NCBI RefSeq assembly: GCF_011045035.1
Contig: NZ_JAALAA010000017.1
Span: 1 to 64,000 of the forward strand
Length of the DNA stretch: 64,000 nt
Source of the DNA: Nocardioides turkmenicus
Lineage (GTDB): Bacteria > Actinomycetota > Actinomycetes > Propionibacteriales > Nocardioidaceae
Direction: 5' to 3'
In this document: in pieces, positions 24,582 through 33,656 of the stretch
Layout of the letters: each line of letters opens with the position of its first letter
Numbering within the stretch: position 1 is the stretch's first letter
Translations under genes and position numbers: made by a program
Notes under the pieces: generated by a model
Databases searched by the model: none
Told to the model about the DNA's origin: nothing
What the model saw: only the letters and a program-made list of their open reading frames with translations

Positions 24582-25363
24582 TGGGGGCTCCTCTGCTCTT
24601 GCCCGGCGGGTTCGTGGCTCGCGAGCCGCCGCACCGCCTGTTCCACGACCCACGTCAGCGCCGGGTCGTTGCTCTTCATCCATTCCGGGTGCCACTGGAC
24701 ACCGAGCACCGGGCGTCCCGGCACCTCGATCGACTCGACCACCCCGTCGTCGGTCCGGCCGGTCACGACGACTCCGACACCGCACCGGTCGACGGCCTGG
24801 TGGTGCCACGAGTTGGTGGTCGCGTCCTTGCCGAAGAGATCGGCGGCGATCGAGCCCGGGGTGAAGGTGACGAGGTGGTCGACGGTGCCGTCGGTGGGCG
24901 CGATCTCCGCCGAGAGGTGACTCACCGGGCCGTCCGGAAGATGCGGCACGAGGGTGCCGCCGAGGGCGACGTTGAGCACCTGCAGTCCACGGCACACGCC
25001 GAGCACCGGGATCCCTCGCTCGATCGCCGCCCGGACGAGCGCGATCTCGTACGCGTCCCGCTCGGCGTCGTGCACCATCGGGTTGGTCCGGGGGTCGATG
25101 TCGCGCACCACGGAGGTGTCGCCGCCCCAGCGTCCGGGGTGTACGTCCTGGCCGCCGGTGATCACCACGCCCGAGAGCCAGTCGCAGACCGCCGGTGCGT
25201 CGGTGTCGTAGGACAGGTGCACCGGCAGCCCGCCGGCCTCGGCGATCCGGGTGGCGAAGTCCGACATGGAGGTGTCGATGCAGCGGTCTCCGTAGCGCGG
25301 GTCGGCTCCGTTGAGCACCGACAGCTGGAAACGGCGTCCGGTGATGCCGATCAACGGCCGCAT
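24578..25363 (-). CDS. Gamma-glutamyl-amide hydrolase, class I glutamine amidotransferase-like (PuuD-like)
   Basis: Protein of 261 residues of peptidase family C26. The nucleophile is Cys124 in GVCRGLQVLNVALGG, and the His/Glu pair is in LGVQWHPEWMKSND. The family includes PuuD, which frees GABA from gamma-glutamyl-GABA. Next to a glutamine-synthetase-like amine ligase it should remove the gamma-glutamyl group after oxidation of the amine. The ATG at 25363 is given; a GTG immediately upstream (25366) is equally possible, both behind GGAGGAGG. A 1-base frameshift in the preceding gene puts that gene's N-terminal part into the same frame as this one. Confidence 0.88.
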   Translation of the reverse strand: MRPLIGITGRRFQLSVLNGADPRYGDRCIDTSMSDFATRIAEAGGLPVHLSYDTDAPAVCDWLSGVVITGGQDVHPGRWGGDTSVVRDIDPRTNPMVHDAERDAYEIALVRAAIERGIPVLGVCRGLQVLNVALGGTLVPHLPDGPVSHLSAEIAPTDGTVDHLVTFTPGSIAADLFGKDATTNSWHHQAVDRCGVGVVVTGRTDDGVVESIEVPGRPVLGVQWHPEWMKSNDPALTWVVEQAVRRLASHEPAGQEQRSPQ

Positions 25364-25386
25364 CACCCCGGCCTCCTCCCGCGCGC

Positions 25387-26731
25387 TCACGGGAACTCGA
25401 AGTATCGCTGGGACTCCCACGCGGAGAGCTCGACGAACGGATCGCCACCCTTGGTGTGGAACTCCATCCACTCCCATCGGCGCGAGGCGACCCAGAAGTC
25501 CACGAACTCGTCGCCGAGGTACTCCCGCAGCAGCGGGTCGGCGGCGAGGGCGGCCGCGGCCTTCGACATGGTGTCGGGGATCCGCGGGACTCCGCAGCTG
25601 TCCGGCAGGCACCAGGCCATGTCGCTGACCTGCGCGGGGGGGCTCGATCCGACGCTCGATGCCGGCCAGGACCCCCGCCAGCACGACGGCGAGCGCGAAG
25701 TAGGGGTTCACGTCGGCTCCGGGCAACCGGTACTCCAGGCGGGAGTACTTCGGGTGCCCGGTGATCGCCCGCACCGCGGCGGTCTTGTTGTTCACGCCCC
25801 AGCTGACGGTGGTCGGCGGGCCGGTGAGATCGACGAGCCGGCGGTACGAGGTGATCTGCGGCATCACGACGGACGTCGCGCCCGGCATGGTGGCCAGGAG
25901 TCCGCCGACCGCGTGGCGCATCAGCTCCGACGGCGCATCCTCGGCGAAGAAGCGGTTCACGCCGTCGCTCTGGAGCGAGACGTTGATGTGCGCGCCCTGG
26001 CCGAAGCCGGCGGTGGGCTTGGCCATGAACGACACGGTGTGTCCCAGCTCGTGGGCGACCTCGCGCATCACCTGCCGGGTGCGCGCCCAGCTGTCACCGA
26101 GCCGGATCGGGTCGGTCGGCGCGAGGTTGAGCTCGGTCTGACCCGGCGCCGCCTCGTCGGTCCATGCCTCCCAGCCGATGCCGACCTGGTCGAGCCGTTC
26201 GACGACCGCCTCCATGTAGGCGACCCAGTCGCCCGACCGGGCGAGGTGGTACGTCGCCCCGGTGCTGCCGCCGAGCGGCGTGAGGTCGCGGTAGCCGCGC
26301 GCACGCGCCTCCTGCACCGACTCCTCGAAGAGGGTCGCCTCGATCTCGACGGCGACGGTCGCGGCGTAGCCGAGATCGGCGAGGCGGGCGACCAGCTTCC
26401 GCACGAGGTTGCGCGGACAGATCGGCACCGGGGTGCCGTCCTTGAGCCAGTAGTCGCCGATCACCGAGTCCAGACCGGGCTTCCACTCCACCAGGGTCGA
26501 CATGTCCGGGACCATCTGGATGTCGTAGATGTTGCCCCGCCAGTCCGGGAAGGCGTCGCCGAGAACGATCTCGTTGTTGAGGTCGATGGCGAACAGGATG
26601 TCGGCGAAGGCGAACCCTGCTTCCTTGCCGGCCTCGAACTTCGTGGACGACACGTTCTTGCCGAGGAGGCTGCCCTCGTGGTTCGTGGCCTCGAGGCGTA
26701 CGGCCTTGCGGGCGTGTGCGAGCTCAGACAT
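25387..26731 (-). pseudogene. Glutamine synthetase-like gamma-glutamylamine ligase (PuuA/GlnA3-like), frameshifted
   Basis: With one base removed this would be a 447-residue glutamine-synthetase family protein. The N-terminal part shows GS motifs: EIEATLFEES (metal ligands), FGQGAHINVSLQ, WGVNNKTAAVRAI and RLEYRLPGADVNPYFALA. The frame then breaks in a run of seven C (plus-strand G7 at 25636-25642), after GIERRIEPP. The remaining C-terminus, AQVSDMAWCLPDSCG to QRYFEFP, continues one frame over and ends at 25387. The family includes PuuA and the polyamine or ethanolamine ligases GlnA3/GlnA4, which join glutamate to amines. With PuuD-, PuuB- and PuuC-like genes nearby, amine ligation is the likely role. 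The shift may be real decay, a homopolymer sequencing error, or +1 frameshifting at CCC-C. Confidence 0.8.
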
Positions 26732-27374
26732 CGAAGCGGACCCTCCAGGAGGCTGCCGTCATCACGGACAGCTGGGACAAGGTGCCCTGGACCTGCACGC
26801 CGGCGGCCAGGGAGGCGAGGAAGTCGTCGGCACCGCTGAAGACGCCGGCGAGGATGCCGGCGGGACCAGCGACCAGATAGCTCGTCGGCCCGTCGCCGAA
26901 GCGGCCGTGCTCGGTCCCGTCGGACCCCTCGGCGTCCACGACGAGGACGTCAGGGATGCCCGGGATGTCCCGGGTGACCTCCCAGAACCGGGCCGCCGCC
27001 TCGCGCCAGCCGGGCACGGGCGGGCACAGCGCCCGTAGGACGGCGGCCGACAGCTCGGTATTGCCGGTCGGCTCCTCGGTGGGGGCGAAACGGGCGTTGA
27101 GGTCGACCACGACGGTCGCGTCGGACTCGGCGAGAGCCCCGGCGGCGACCTCCACGATTCCGGGCGCGAAGACGAGCGTGGCCACCTGCGGGGTGTCGTG
27201 CGAACGAACGATCACGGTGCCGGCAAGACCCGCCGTTGCATCCGGGATGCGGGCCGGTGCGTCCCGCAGCGTCCGTGCGAGGAGACGGACGATCGGGATC
27301 GGGTCGTCCTCGACGGCGATGCTGGCCGCCCCGAGGCGCGCCGGCGGCGCCTCGATCGTCGTGCTCTCGGTCAT
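26724..27374 (-). CDS. Hypothetical protein, possibly SCP2-like
   Basis: First gene of the leftward operon; 216 residues, no signal peptide or membrane helix. The centre (VIVRSHDTPQVATLVFAPG, ATVVVDLNARF) and the end (LVAGPAGILAGVFSGADDFLASLAAG) have the strand-helix rhythm of lipid-carrier or sterol-carrier-like domains, and the closing GTLSQLSVMTAASWRVRFD resembles the end of SCP2-type domains. This is a weak structural impression, not a firm family. GGAGGGCCGAGG precedes the ATG at 27374. It overlaps the amine-ligase gene by 8 bases and lies 33 bases from operator B, so it is probably induced with the island. Confidence 0.65.
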   Translation of the reverse strand: MTESTTIEAPPARLGAASIAVEDDPIPIVRLLARTLRDAPARIPDATAGLAGTVIVRSHDTPQVATLVFAPGIVEVAAGALAESDATVVVDLNARFAPTEEPTGNTELSAAVLRALCPPVPGWREAAARFWEVTRDIPGIPDVLVVDAEGSDGTEHGRFGDGPTSYLVAGPAGILAGVFSGADDFLASLAAGVQVQGTLSQLSVMTAASWRVRFDV

Positions 27375-27407
27375 TCCTCGGCCCTCCGGGTGGGGTTCTG
27401 GTCGAAC

Positions 27408-27436
27408 TTAGTCATTTGACTCGATCGTTTGACCAA
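27408..27436. promoter_or_regulatory. TetR-type operator, copy B
   Basis: TTAGTCA-N15-TGACCAA, one mismatch in the right arm. It lies 33 bases upstream of the leftward operon's first start codon (27374), a position where binding would block RNA polymerase. Confidence 0.75.
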
Positions 27437-27544
27437 CGATGGTGCGACGCAGATCACGCCTTGTCAACCACCTCGCCCAGATCCGCGGGATCGCCGAGAC
27501 AACTCACGGACGCCTCTTGACGCGCCGTGACACCTGTCACACAC

Positions 27545-27573
27545 TTAGTCATCCGACCCAATCAAATGACTAA
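27545..27573. promoter_or_regulatory. TetR-type operator, copy C
   Basis: TTAGTCA-N15-TGACTAA with perfect arms, ending 18 bases before the monooxygenase start (27592). It lies at the expected promoter or transcription start of the rightward operon. The 108 bases between copies B and C hold no gene. Confidence 0.75.
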
Positions 27574-27591
27574 CTTCCTAGGAAGTGCAGC

Positions 27592-29115
27592 ATGAACCAG
27601 ACCATCGCTACGGAGCACGCCGACATCGTCGTGATCGGCGCCGGCCTCTCCGGCATCGGTGCGGCGAAGTACCTGAAGGACGACTTCCCCGACAAGAAGA
27701 TCCTGTTGCTGGAGTCCCGTGACTCGATCGGTGGCACCTGGGACCTGTTCAAGTACCCGGGCATCCGCTCCGACGACGCCGTGCACCACTACGGCTTCGC
27801 GTTCAAGCCGTGGCTGCACGAGGACGCGATCGCCGAGGGCCACCTGATCATGGACTACCTGCACGAGACTCTGACCGAGTTCGGCCTCGATGAGATCCTG
27901 CGCCTGCGGCACCGGGTCACCGCCGCCGACTGGTCCAGCGAGGACGCGCAGTGGACGCTGCAGGTCACCATCACCGACGAGCAGGGCAACGAGACCCACC
28001 GTGTCATCCGCACCAGCTTCGTCTTCAGCAGCACCGGCTACTACCGATACGACGAGGGCTACGAGCCGCGGTTCGAAGGTCGTGAGGACTTCCAGGGCGA
28101 CATCCTGCACCCGCAGCACTGGCCTGAGGGCTACGACTACAGCGGCAAGCGCGTCGTGATCATCGGCAGCGGCGCGACCGCCGTGACCATGCTCCCCGCG
28201 ATGCTCAAGGGCGACGGCGCGGCAGCCCACGTCACGATGCTGCAGCGGACCCCGAGCTATATCGCCTCGATCCCCCGGGTGGACAAGGTCGCCCAGGTGC
28301 TGATGAAGGTCTTCGGCATCGAGCGCGGCTATGCCCTGACGCGACACAAGAACATCTGGCGCGACCACTTCCTGGTGACGGTCCTGAGCAGGTTCCCCAG
28401 GTTCGGGCGCTGGCTCGTACGCAGCATGACGGTGAAGGAGCTGCCCAAGGGCTTCGACGTCGACGCCCACTTCTCGCCGCCGTACAACCCCTGGGACCAG
28501 CGCCTGTGCGCCACCCCGGACGGCGACTTCTTCCAGGCGATCCGCGAGGGCAGCGCCGACGTGGTGACCGGCCGGATCGAGCGCTTCACCGAGGACGGCA
28601 TCCAGCTGGTGTCGGGCCAGCACCTGGAGGCCGACATCATCGTCACCGCGACGGGCCTGGCCATGCAGATGCTGGGTGGCATCGAGCCCACCGTCGACGG
28701 CACCCCCGTCAAGGTCTCCGACTCCGTGCTCTACCGCGGCGCCCTGATCTCCGGCGTACCCAACTGGGCGCTGATGATCGGCTTCACCAAGGCGACCTGG
28801 ACCCTACGGATCCGCAACGTGACCCGCCTCGCCGCGGAGGTGATCCGCGAGATGGACCGCCGGGGCTGCGACGTCGCGCTGCCCGTCGCGCCGGAGGGCA
28901 TGCCCACCGCGGACCTGTTCGACCTCTCGGCGGGATACATGCAGCGCGCCAAGGACGTGCTCCCCCGCCAGGGCACCGGCCTCCCGTGGCAGATGCACAC
29001 GACCTTCGTCAGGGACAACCGGCTCTTCAAGGGACGGCTCATCCATGACGACATCAAGTTCTCGAAGCGAACCCGCAGCCCGGAGCGGGTCACGAGCGTG
29101 GAAGCGGTGTCATGA
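27592..29115 (+). CDS. Flavin-containing Baeyer-Villiger-type monooxygenase (MymA/EtaA-like)
   Basis: Protein of 507 residues. The FAD fold is IVVIGAGLSGIGAAKYL (GxGxxG 16-21), the NADPH fold VVIIGSGATAVTMLPAM (192-197), and between them the Baeyer-Villiger fingerprint FxGxxxHxxxW is intact as FQGDILHPQHW (167-177). Such enzymes insert oxygen beside a ketone to give an ester or lactone, or oxidise sulphur and nitrogen. Similarity is closest in style to MymA and EtaA of mycobacteria. It heads the rightward operon behind operator C and its stop overlaps the esterase start (ATGA), which suits a ketone-to-ester-to-acid/alcohol sequence. Confidence 0.92.
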   Translation: MNQTIATEHADIVVIGAGLSGIGAAKYLKDDFPDKKILLLESRDSIGGTWDLFKYPGIRSDDAVHHYGFAFKPWLHEDAIAEGHLIMDYLHETLTEFGLDEILRLRHRVTAADWSSEDAQWTLQVTITDEQGNETHRVIRTSFVFSSTGYYRYDEGYEPRFEGREDFQGDILHPQHWPEGYDYSGKRVVIIGSGATAVTMLPAMLKGDGAAAHVTMLQRTPSYIASIPRVDKVAQVLMKVFGIERGYALTRHKNIWRDHFLVTVLSRFPRFGRWLVRSMTVKELPKGFDVDAHFSPPYNPWDQRLCATPDGDFFQAIREGSADVVTGRIERFTEDGIQLVSGQHLEADIIVTATGLAMQMLGGIEPTVDGTPVKVSDSVLYRGALISGVPNWALMIGFTKATWTLRIRNVTRLAAEVIREMDRRGCDVALPVAPEGMPTADLFDLSAGYMQRAKDVLPRQGTGLPWQMHTTFVRDNRLFKGRLIHDDIKFSKRTRSPERVTSVEAVS

Positions 29116-30173
29116 GCGAACAGCACTTCACCCTCGGTCAGCGCTTCCAGCGAGCGCTCCTGATCTTCCTGAGCCGCCTGCCCGCAGGCCTGCAGCGCCT
29201 GCTGGCGCGACCGGCGACGAACACGGCCGGCGACACCATGGCGCCCGACGTCGCGCTGCTGATGAAGCTCGGCGCGTCCGGGCCCGACTACAGCGACCTG
29301 CCGCCCGCGGAGGCGCGGGCCACGACGGAGCGCGACCTGCTCCTCTTCGCCTCGCGGATCGAGCCCTGCGCCGTGGAGGAGGAGATCGTCGTCTCGGACG
29401 AGGTTCAGCTCACCCGTTACAGCGACGGCGCCCCGTCGCACGGGTTGATCCTGTTCTTCCACGGCGGCGGCTTCGTGATCGGCAGCCGCGCGAGCTACAC
29501 CGCGCCGGCGCGCATGATTGCGCAGGGCACGGGGGCCGACGTCGTCTCGGTCGAGTACCGCCTGGCGCCGGAAGCCCCGTTCCCGGCTGCCCAGGACGAC
29601 GCTGTCACCGCCTGGCGCTACGTCGTCGAGCACGCCGCAGGCTGGGGCGTGGACCCGCACCGCATCGTCGTCGCGGGAGAGAGCGCCGGCGGCAACATCG
29701 CCGCCGTCCTGTGCCAGCAGGTGCGGGGCGAGGACGTGCAGCCGATGCTCCAGGTGCTGATCCAGCCGGTGACCGACCTGGTCGAGCACCGGCCTTCCCA
29801 GGACGAGTTCGCAGCGTCGCCCGCGCTGTCGGCCAAGCAGGTCGCCTGGTTCGTCCGCAACTATCTGCCGGAGGGAACCGATCCGGCGGACCCGCGCGTC
29901 TCGCCGTACCGGGCCTCCGGCCTGGCCGGACTTCCGCCGGCGATCGTCAACCTGGCTGGGTTCGACCCGCTCCACGACGACGGGCTCGCCTACGCGACCG
30001 CGCTGCTCGAGGCGGGCGTTCCCGCTCAGGTGGACCGCGAGCCCGGCCTGGTCCACGGCTACCTGTCCTACACCGCGGTCAGCCCGAGCTGCCGGGCGGG
30101 CACCGAGCGCCTCGTCGCGTCGATCTCCGCAGCGCTCGACCGCACCGTGCACGCCGCTACGAAGGCGAGCTGA
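29112..30173 (+). CDS. Alpha/beta-hydrolase, hormone-sensitive-lipase (HGGG) esterase, LipR-like
   Basis: Protein of 353 residues. The oxyanion motif HGGG is at 117-120, the nucleophile Ser191 in GESAGG, the acid Asp285 in GFDPLHDD and the base His315 in LVHGYL. No signal peptide, so cytosolic. This is the HSL family, as is LipR, which neighbours MymA in mycobacteria. Here it would hydrolyse the ester or lactone made by the monooxygenase, with which it is translationally coupled. The ATG at 29112 is fixed by that overlap. Confidence 0.92.
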   Translation: MSEQHFTLGQRFQRALLIFLSRLPAGLQRLLARPATNTAGDTMAPDVALLMKLGASGPDYSDLPPAEARATTERDLLLFASRIEPCAVEEEIVVSDEVQLTRYSDGAPSHGLILFFHGGGFVIGSRASYTAPARMIAQGTGADVVSVEYRLAPEAPFPAAQDDAVTAWRYVVEHAAGWGVDPHRIVVAGESAGGNIAAVLCQQVRGEDVQPMLQVLIQPVTDLVEHRPSQDEFAASPALSAKQVAWFVRNYLPEGTDPADPRVSPYRASGLAGLPPAIVNLAGFDPLHDDGLAYATALLEAGVPAQVDREPGLVHGYLSYTAVSPSCRAGTERLVASISAALDRTVHAATKAS

Positions 30174-30177
30174 CGAC

Positions 30178-31533
30178 ATGACCACATCACCCGAGCTCCG
30201 CGCGGAGACCCGCGAGGTCGTCGTCATCGGTGCCGGCATGGCCGGCCTGATGGCTGCGACCACTCTCGCCGACCGCGACGTCGTCGTGCTCGAGGCTTCC
30301 GACCGTACGGGCGGGCGCGTCGACACCGTCCGCAGGGGCGACTACTGGATCAACGTCGGCACCCAGTTCACCGAGGGCACCGGCCCCTTGATCGACGCCC
30401 TCCACCGTCACCGGGTCCCGCTCGGCACCCTCGAGGGCAAGTCGGTCGCGCTCGCCCTGGGCGGCAAGCAGGTCGACACGTCGAACCCGTTCGCCCTGAT
30501 GTTCCGGTCGAAGATGACCTGGCGGGACCGCTACGGGCTGGCCGTCGTCGGCGCCCGCATCCTCGCGAACGTGCCGTTCCTCGAGATGAGCGAGGACAAC
30601 CGCTGGGCCAACCGCGTCCGCGCCGCGCTGGACCGCCGGCGCGCCGACTTCGTCCTGAAGGGCGTCTCCTCCGAGCTCACCCGCGAGATGGTGCGGTCCT
30701 GGTCGGGCCAGTGGATGGGCTGCGAGCCCGAGGAGACCGCCGCTCGGCAGTTCGTCTTCTCCATGGGCATCCTGCTCACCGACCCCGAGAAGGTCCCGAA
30801 CCTGACGCTTCCGAAGGGCGGCAACCAGACGCTGACCGACATCCTGACCGAGGACCTCGGCGACAGGATCCGACTCGGCTCGCCCGTGAACACGGTGGAG
30901 TGGACCGACGACGGCGTGGTCGTCGACTACCAGGACGCCGCCGGGCCCGCTCGTGTGAAGGCACGCCGGGCGATCGTCGCGGTGCCCGCGGACGTCGCGG
31001 TCAAGATCATGCCCGGGCTGCCGGCGGCGTACCGGACGGCGTTCGAGTCCATCCACTACGGCCGCTACGTGGTGGTGGGCTTCTTCACCCACGAGGAGGG
31101 CAAGCCTCAGCGCTGGGACGACTTCCTCGCGGTCTCGACCCCGGGCCGCTCGTTCCAGGCGATCTTCAACCACGCCGCGGCCGTACGGCGCGGGGACGTC
31201 CGCAAGCCCGGCGGAGCGCTGGCGTGCTTCGCGGGCGGTGCCGAGGCCGACAGGCTCTTCGAGCTCACCGACGAGGAGATCGTCGCGCGGTTCACCGCGG
31301 ACCTTCTCGACGTCTACCCCGAGCTCGAGGGCAAGGTCGACGCGGGCATCCTCCGTCGGCACCCCCGGGTCGTGCCGTTCTGGGGACCCGGCGGCCGCGC
31401 ATCGCTGGAGACCCTCCAGCAGAACCTCGGACCCGTCCATCTCGCCGGCGACTACGCCCTCGACATGCCGTCACTGGCCGACGCCGCCGCGTCGGGCGAG
31501 CAGGCCGCTCGCCAGGTGCTGGCGAGCCTCTAG
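30178..31533 (+). CDS. Flavin amine oxidase family protein
   Basis: Protein of 451 residues. The N-terminus shows the FAD site VVVIGAGMAGLMAATTL (GxGxxG 18-23) and the amine-oxidase extension VVVLEASDRTGGRVDT; the C-terminal FAD segment is GPVHLAGDYALDMPSLADAAASGEQAA in two parts. Members oxidise amines to imines and so to carbonyls, but the superfamily also includes protoporphyrinogen oxidase-like and carotenoid enzymes. Within an operon of monooxygenase and esterase, production of a ketone or aldehyde from an amine is the simplest reading. It starts 4 bases after the esterase stop. Confidence 0.85.
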   Translation: MTTSPELRAETREVVVIGAGMAGLMAATTLADRDVVVLEASDRTGGRVDTVRRGDYWINVGTQFTEGTGPLIDALHRHRVPLGTLEGKSVALALGGKQVDTSNPFALMFRSKMTWRDRYGLAVVGARILANVPFLEMSEDNRWANRVRAALDRRRADFVLKGVSSELTREMVRSWSGQWMGCEPEETAARQFVFSMGILLTDPEKVPNLTLPKGGNQTLTDILTEDLGDRIRLGSPVNTVEWTDDGVVVDYQDAAGPARVKARRAIVAVPADVAVKIMPGLPAAYRTAFESIHYGRYVVVGFFTHEEGKPQRWDDFLAVSTPGRSFQAIFNHAAAVRRGDVRKPGGALACFAGGAEADRLFELTDEEIVARFTADLLDVYPELEGKVDAGILRRHPRVVPFWGPGGRASLETLQQNLGPVHLAGDYALDMPSLADAAASGEQAARQVLASL

Positions 31534-31570
31534 ACGACCTCCACCCCATCTCCGACGACACCGAAAGACG

Positions 31571-32805
31571 ATGATGCCTACCACCCAGAACCCCACCCGA
31601 CAGGCTGACCGGCTCTACCACGACCTGCTCTCCCCCGCCGAGACCCTCGAGGTCCGCGACCGCGTGCGGAAGATCGCCGCTGATGTGGTGGCGCCCGCCG
31701 CGCGTCAGATCGCCAACGGCGACGAGCGCGTCGACGGCTTCCCCCGCGAGGTCTTCGACGGCCTCGCCGCGGCTGACCTCTTCCGGGTGCCCTTCTCCGC
31801 CGAGGTCGGCGGCGAGGGCCTGGAGCACCCGGTCACCGCCACAGCGGTGGCGATCGAGGAGCTCGCCTACCACTCCAGCAGCATCGCGGCCGTCTTCGAC
31901 GTCCACTGCATCCTCGCCGGCAACGTGCTGACCCACGGCACGGAACCCCAGCAGCAGCGGTGGCTGCGGCAGGTGGCCGACGGCAGCCTGGTCGGCGCCT
32001 TCGCGACCACCGAGCCGGAGGCCTCCTCCGACCTGAGCCCGCAGGCGGTGCAGACCGTCGCGGTCAGGCACGGCGACACCTGGGTGCTCAACGGTCGCAA
32101 GCGCTGGATCTCCAACTCTCCGGTCGCCGGGTTCATCGTCACCCTCGCCCGCACCGAGGACCGACTGTCGATGTTCATCGTGGACACCTCTATGCCGGGC
32201 GTACGGGTGGGTGAGCCGGACCAGAAGATGGGCAACCGTGGCCAGCTGACCGCCGACGTCTGGTTCGAGGACGTCGAGCTGACCGACGCCGACCTGCTCG
32301 GCGGCGTACCCGGCCAGGGCCTCCGCCACGCGCTCGCCACCCTCACCCTCGGCCGCATCGGCATCGCTGCAGCCGGTGTCGGGATGGCACAGGCAGCGTT
32401 CGACCACGCCGTGGGGCACCTCAAGTCCCGGAAGGCGTTCGGCCGTACGCTGGGCGCCAACCAGCACTGGCAGTTCCTGATGGCCGAGCGTGCCACCGAG
32501 ATCGAGAACGCGCGCACCCTCTCCTCAAGGCCGCGCTGCGCCGGGACGCCGGAGAGATCTTCCCCGAGCCGGAGGCCTCGATGGCCAAGTTCTACGGCAG
32601 CAGGCTCGCGGTCGACATGGCCCGCGACGCCATCCAGGCCTTCGGCGGCCTCGGCTTCGCCCGCGAGCTCAGCGCCGACGGGACGCCGGGACCGGTCGAG
32701 GCGATCTACCGCGACAGCAAGATCGGCGAGATCTACGAGGGCACCAACGAGATCCTCAAGTGGGTCGTCGCCCGCACCATCTTCGGCAAGGAGATCACCG
32801 GATGA
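31571..32805 (+). pseudogene. Acyl-CoA dehydrogenase, frameshifted
   Basis: With one base restored this would be about 411 residues. The N-terminal and middle domains are complete (FATTEPEASSDL flavin site, WVLNGRKRWISNSPVAG, LGRIGIAAAGVGMAQAAFDHAV, RKAFGRTLGANQHWQF). After EIENARTL, at 32519-32525, the frame breaks; one frame over the sequence resumes as LLKAALRRDAGEIFP and runs through MAKFYGSRLAVDMARDAIQAFGG to YEGTNEILKWVVARTIFGKEI. The catalytic Glu of such enzymes lies in the YEGT region, so the broken product would be inactive. The intact family introduces a double bond into acyl-CoA using FAD. It may be a true pseudogene or an assembly error. The SDR start overlaps its stop (ATGA). 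Confidence 0.82.
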
Positions 32806-33656
32806 GCCTCGCCGGACGCACCATCCTCATGTCGGGCGGCAGCCGCGGCATCGGCCTGGCGATCGCCGTCGCCGCCGCCCGACGCGGCGCCAACGTCGTC
32901 CTGCTCGCCAAGACCGACACCCCCGATCCTCGCTTGTCCGGGACCATCCACACCGCCGCCGCGGAGATCGAGGCCGCCGGCGGCGGCGCGCTCGCCGTCG
33001 TGGGCGACGTACGCGACGAGCGATCGGTCGAGGGAGCCGTCGAGAAGGCCGTGGCGAGGTTCGGCGGCATCGACATCGTGGTCAACAACGCCTCCGCACT
33101 TGCCGTCGACGGCACAGACACGCTGCCCATGAAGCGGTTCGACCTGATGACCGACATCCAGCTGCGCGGCACCTACCTGCTGACCAGCAAGGCCCTGCCG
33201 TACCTGCGCAAGGGGACCAACCCGCACATCCTCTCGCTCAGCCCGCCGCTCAACCTCTCCCCCGCCTGGCTCGGCGCCCACCCGGCGTACACGATGGCCA
33301 AGTACGGGATGACGCTGCTGACGCTCGGGTGGGCGGCGGAGCTCGCGGAGGACGGCGTGGCCGCCAACTGCCTGTGGCCAGAGACCTACATCGCCACCGA
33401 TGCCGTACGGAACATCCTCGGCGGCGACGCCGCCCTGGAGCGGTCGCGCTCGCCTCAGATCGTCGCGGATGCGGCCGTGACGATCCTCGAGCGGCCGGCC
33501 CCCGAGTGCTCGGGCAACACCTTCCTCGATGTCGAGGTGCTCCGCGACGCCGGGGTCACCGACCTGTCGTCGTACGGCGGGACCGGAGACCTCGAGTACG
33601 ACATCTTCATCGACCCACCGACACCATCTCGACCCACCGAGGAAACACCATGCTGA
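32802..33656 (+). CDS. Short-chain dehydrogenase/reductase (HSDL2-like)
   Basis: Protein of 284 residues. The cofactor loop is MSGGSRGIGLAIA, the NNAS motif is IDIVVNNASALAV, and the active site is SLSPPLNLS...AYTMAKYG (Ser, Tyr-x-x-x-Lys). The SPPLNL segment is typical of the hydroxysteroid-dehydrogenase-like-2 group, which is linked to fatty acid metabolism. It could act as the 3-hydroxyacyl dehydrogenase or carbonyl reductase of this pathway. The ATG at 32802 overlaps the acyl-CoA dehydrogenase stop; its own stop overlaps the following ligase by 7 bases. Confidence 0.9.
   Translation: MSLAGRTILMSGGSRGIGLAIAVAAARRGANVVLLAKTDTPDPRLSGTIHTAAAEIEAAGGGALAVVGDVRDERSVEGAVEKAVARFGGIDIVVNNASALAVDGTDTLPMKRFDLMTDIQLRGTYLLTSKALPYLRKGTNPHILSLSPPLNLSPAWLGAHPAYTMAKYGMTLLTLGWAAELAEDGVAANCLWPETYIATDAVRNILGGDAALERSRSPQIVADAAVTILERPAPECSGNTFLDVEVLRDAGVTDLSSYGGTGDLEYDIFIDPPTPSRPTEETPC

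Noticed and set aside
22974..25448. 824-residue form of the acyl-CoA synthetase
   Set aside because: The first 290 residues are out-of-frame reading of the PuuD-like gene and are Arg/Pro-rich low-complexity; the GTG at 24581 has a good ribosome-binding site and fits the family length.
24578..26731. A single 717-residue protein joining glutamine synthetase and a class I amidotransferase
   Set aside because: About 85 residues in the middle are out-of-frame translation of the GS C-terminus; the real GS end is found in the neighbouring frame to 25387, and the hydrolase has its own ribosome-binding site and start. It is the result of the one-base shift, not a designed fusion.
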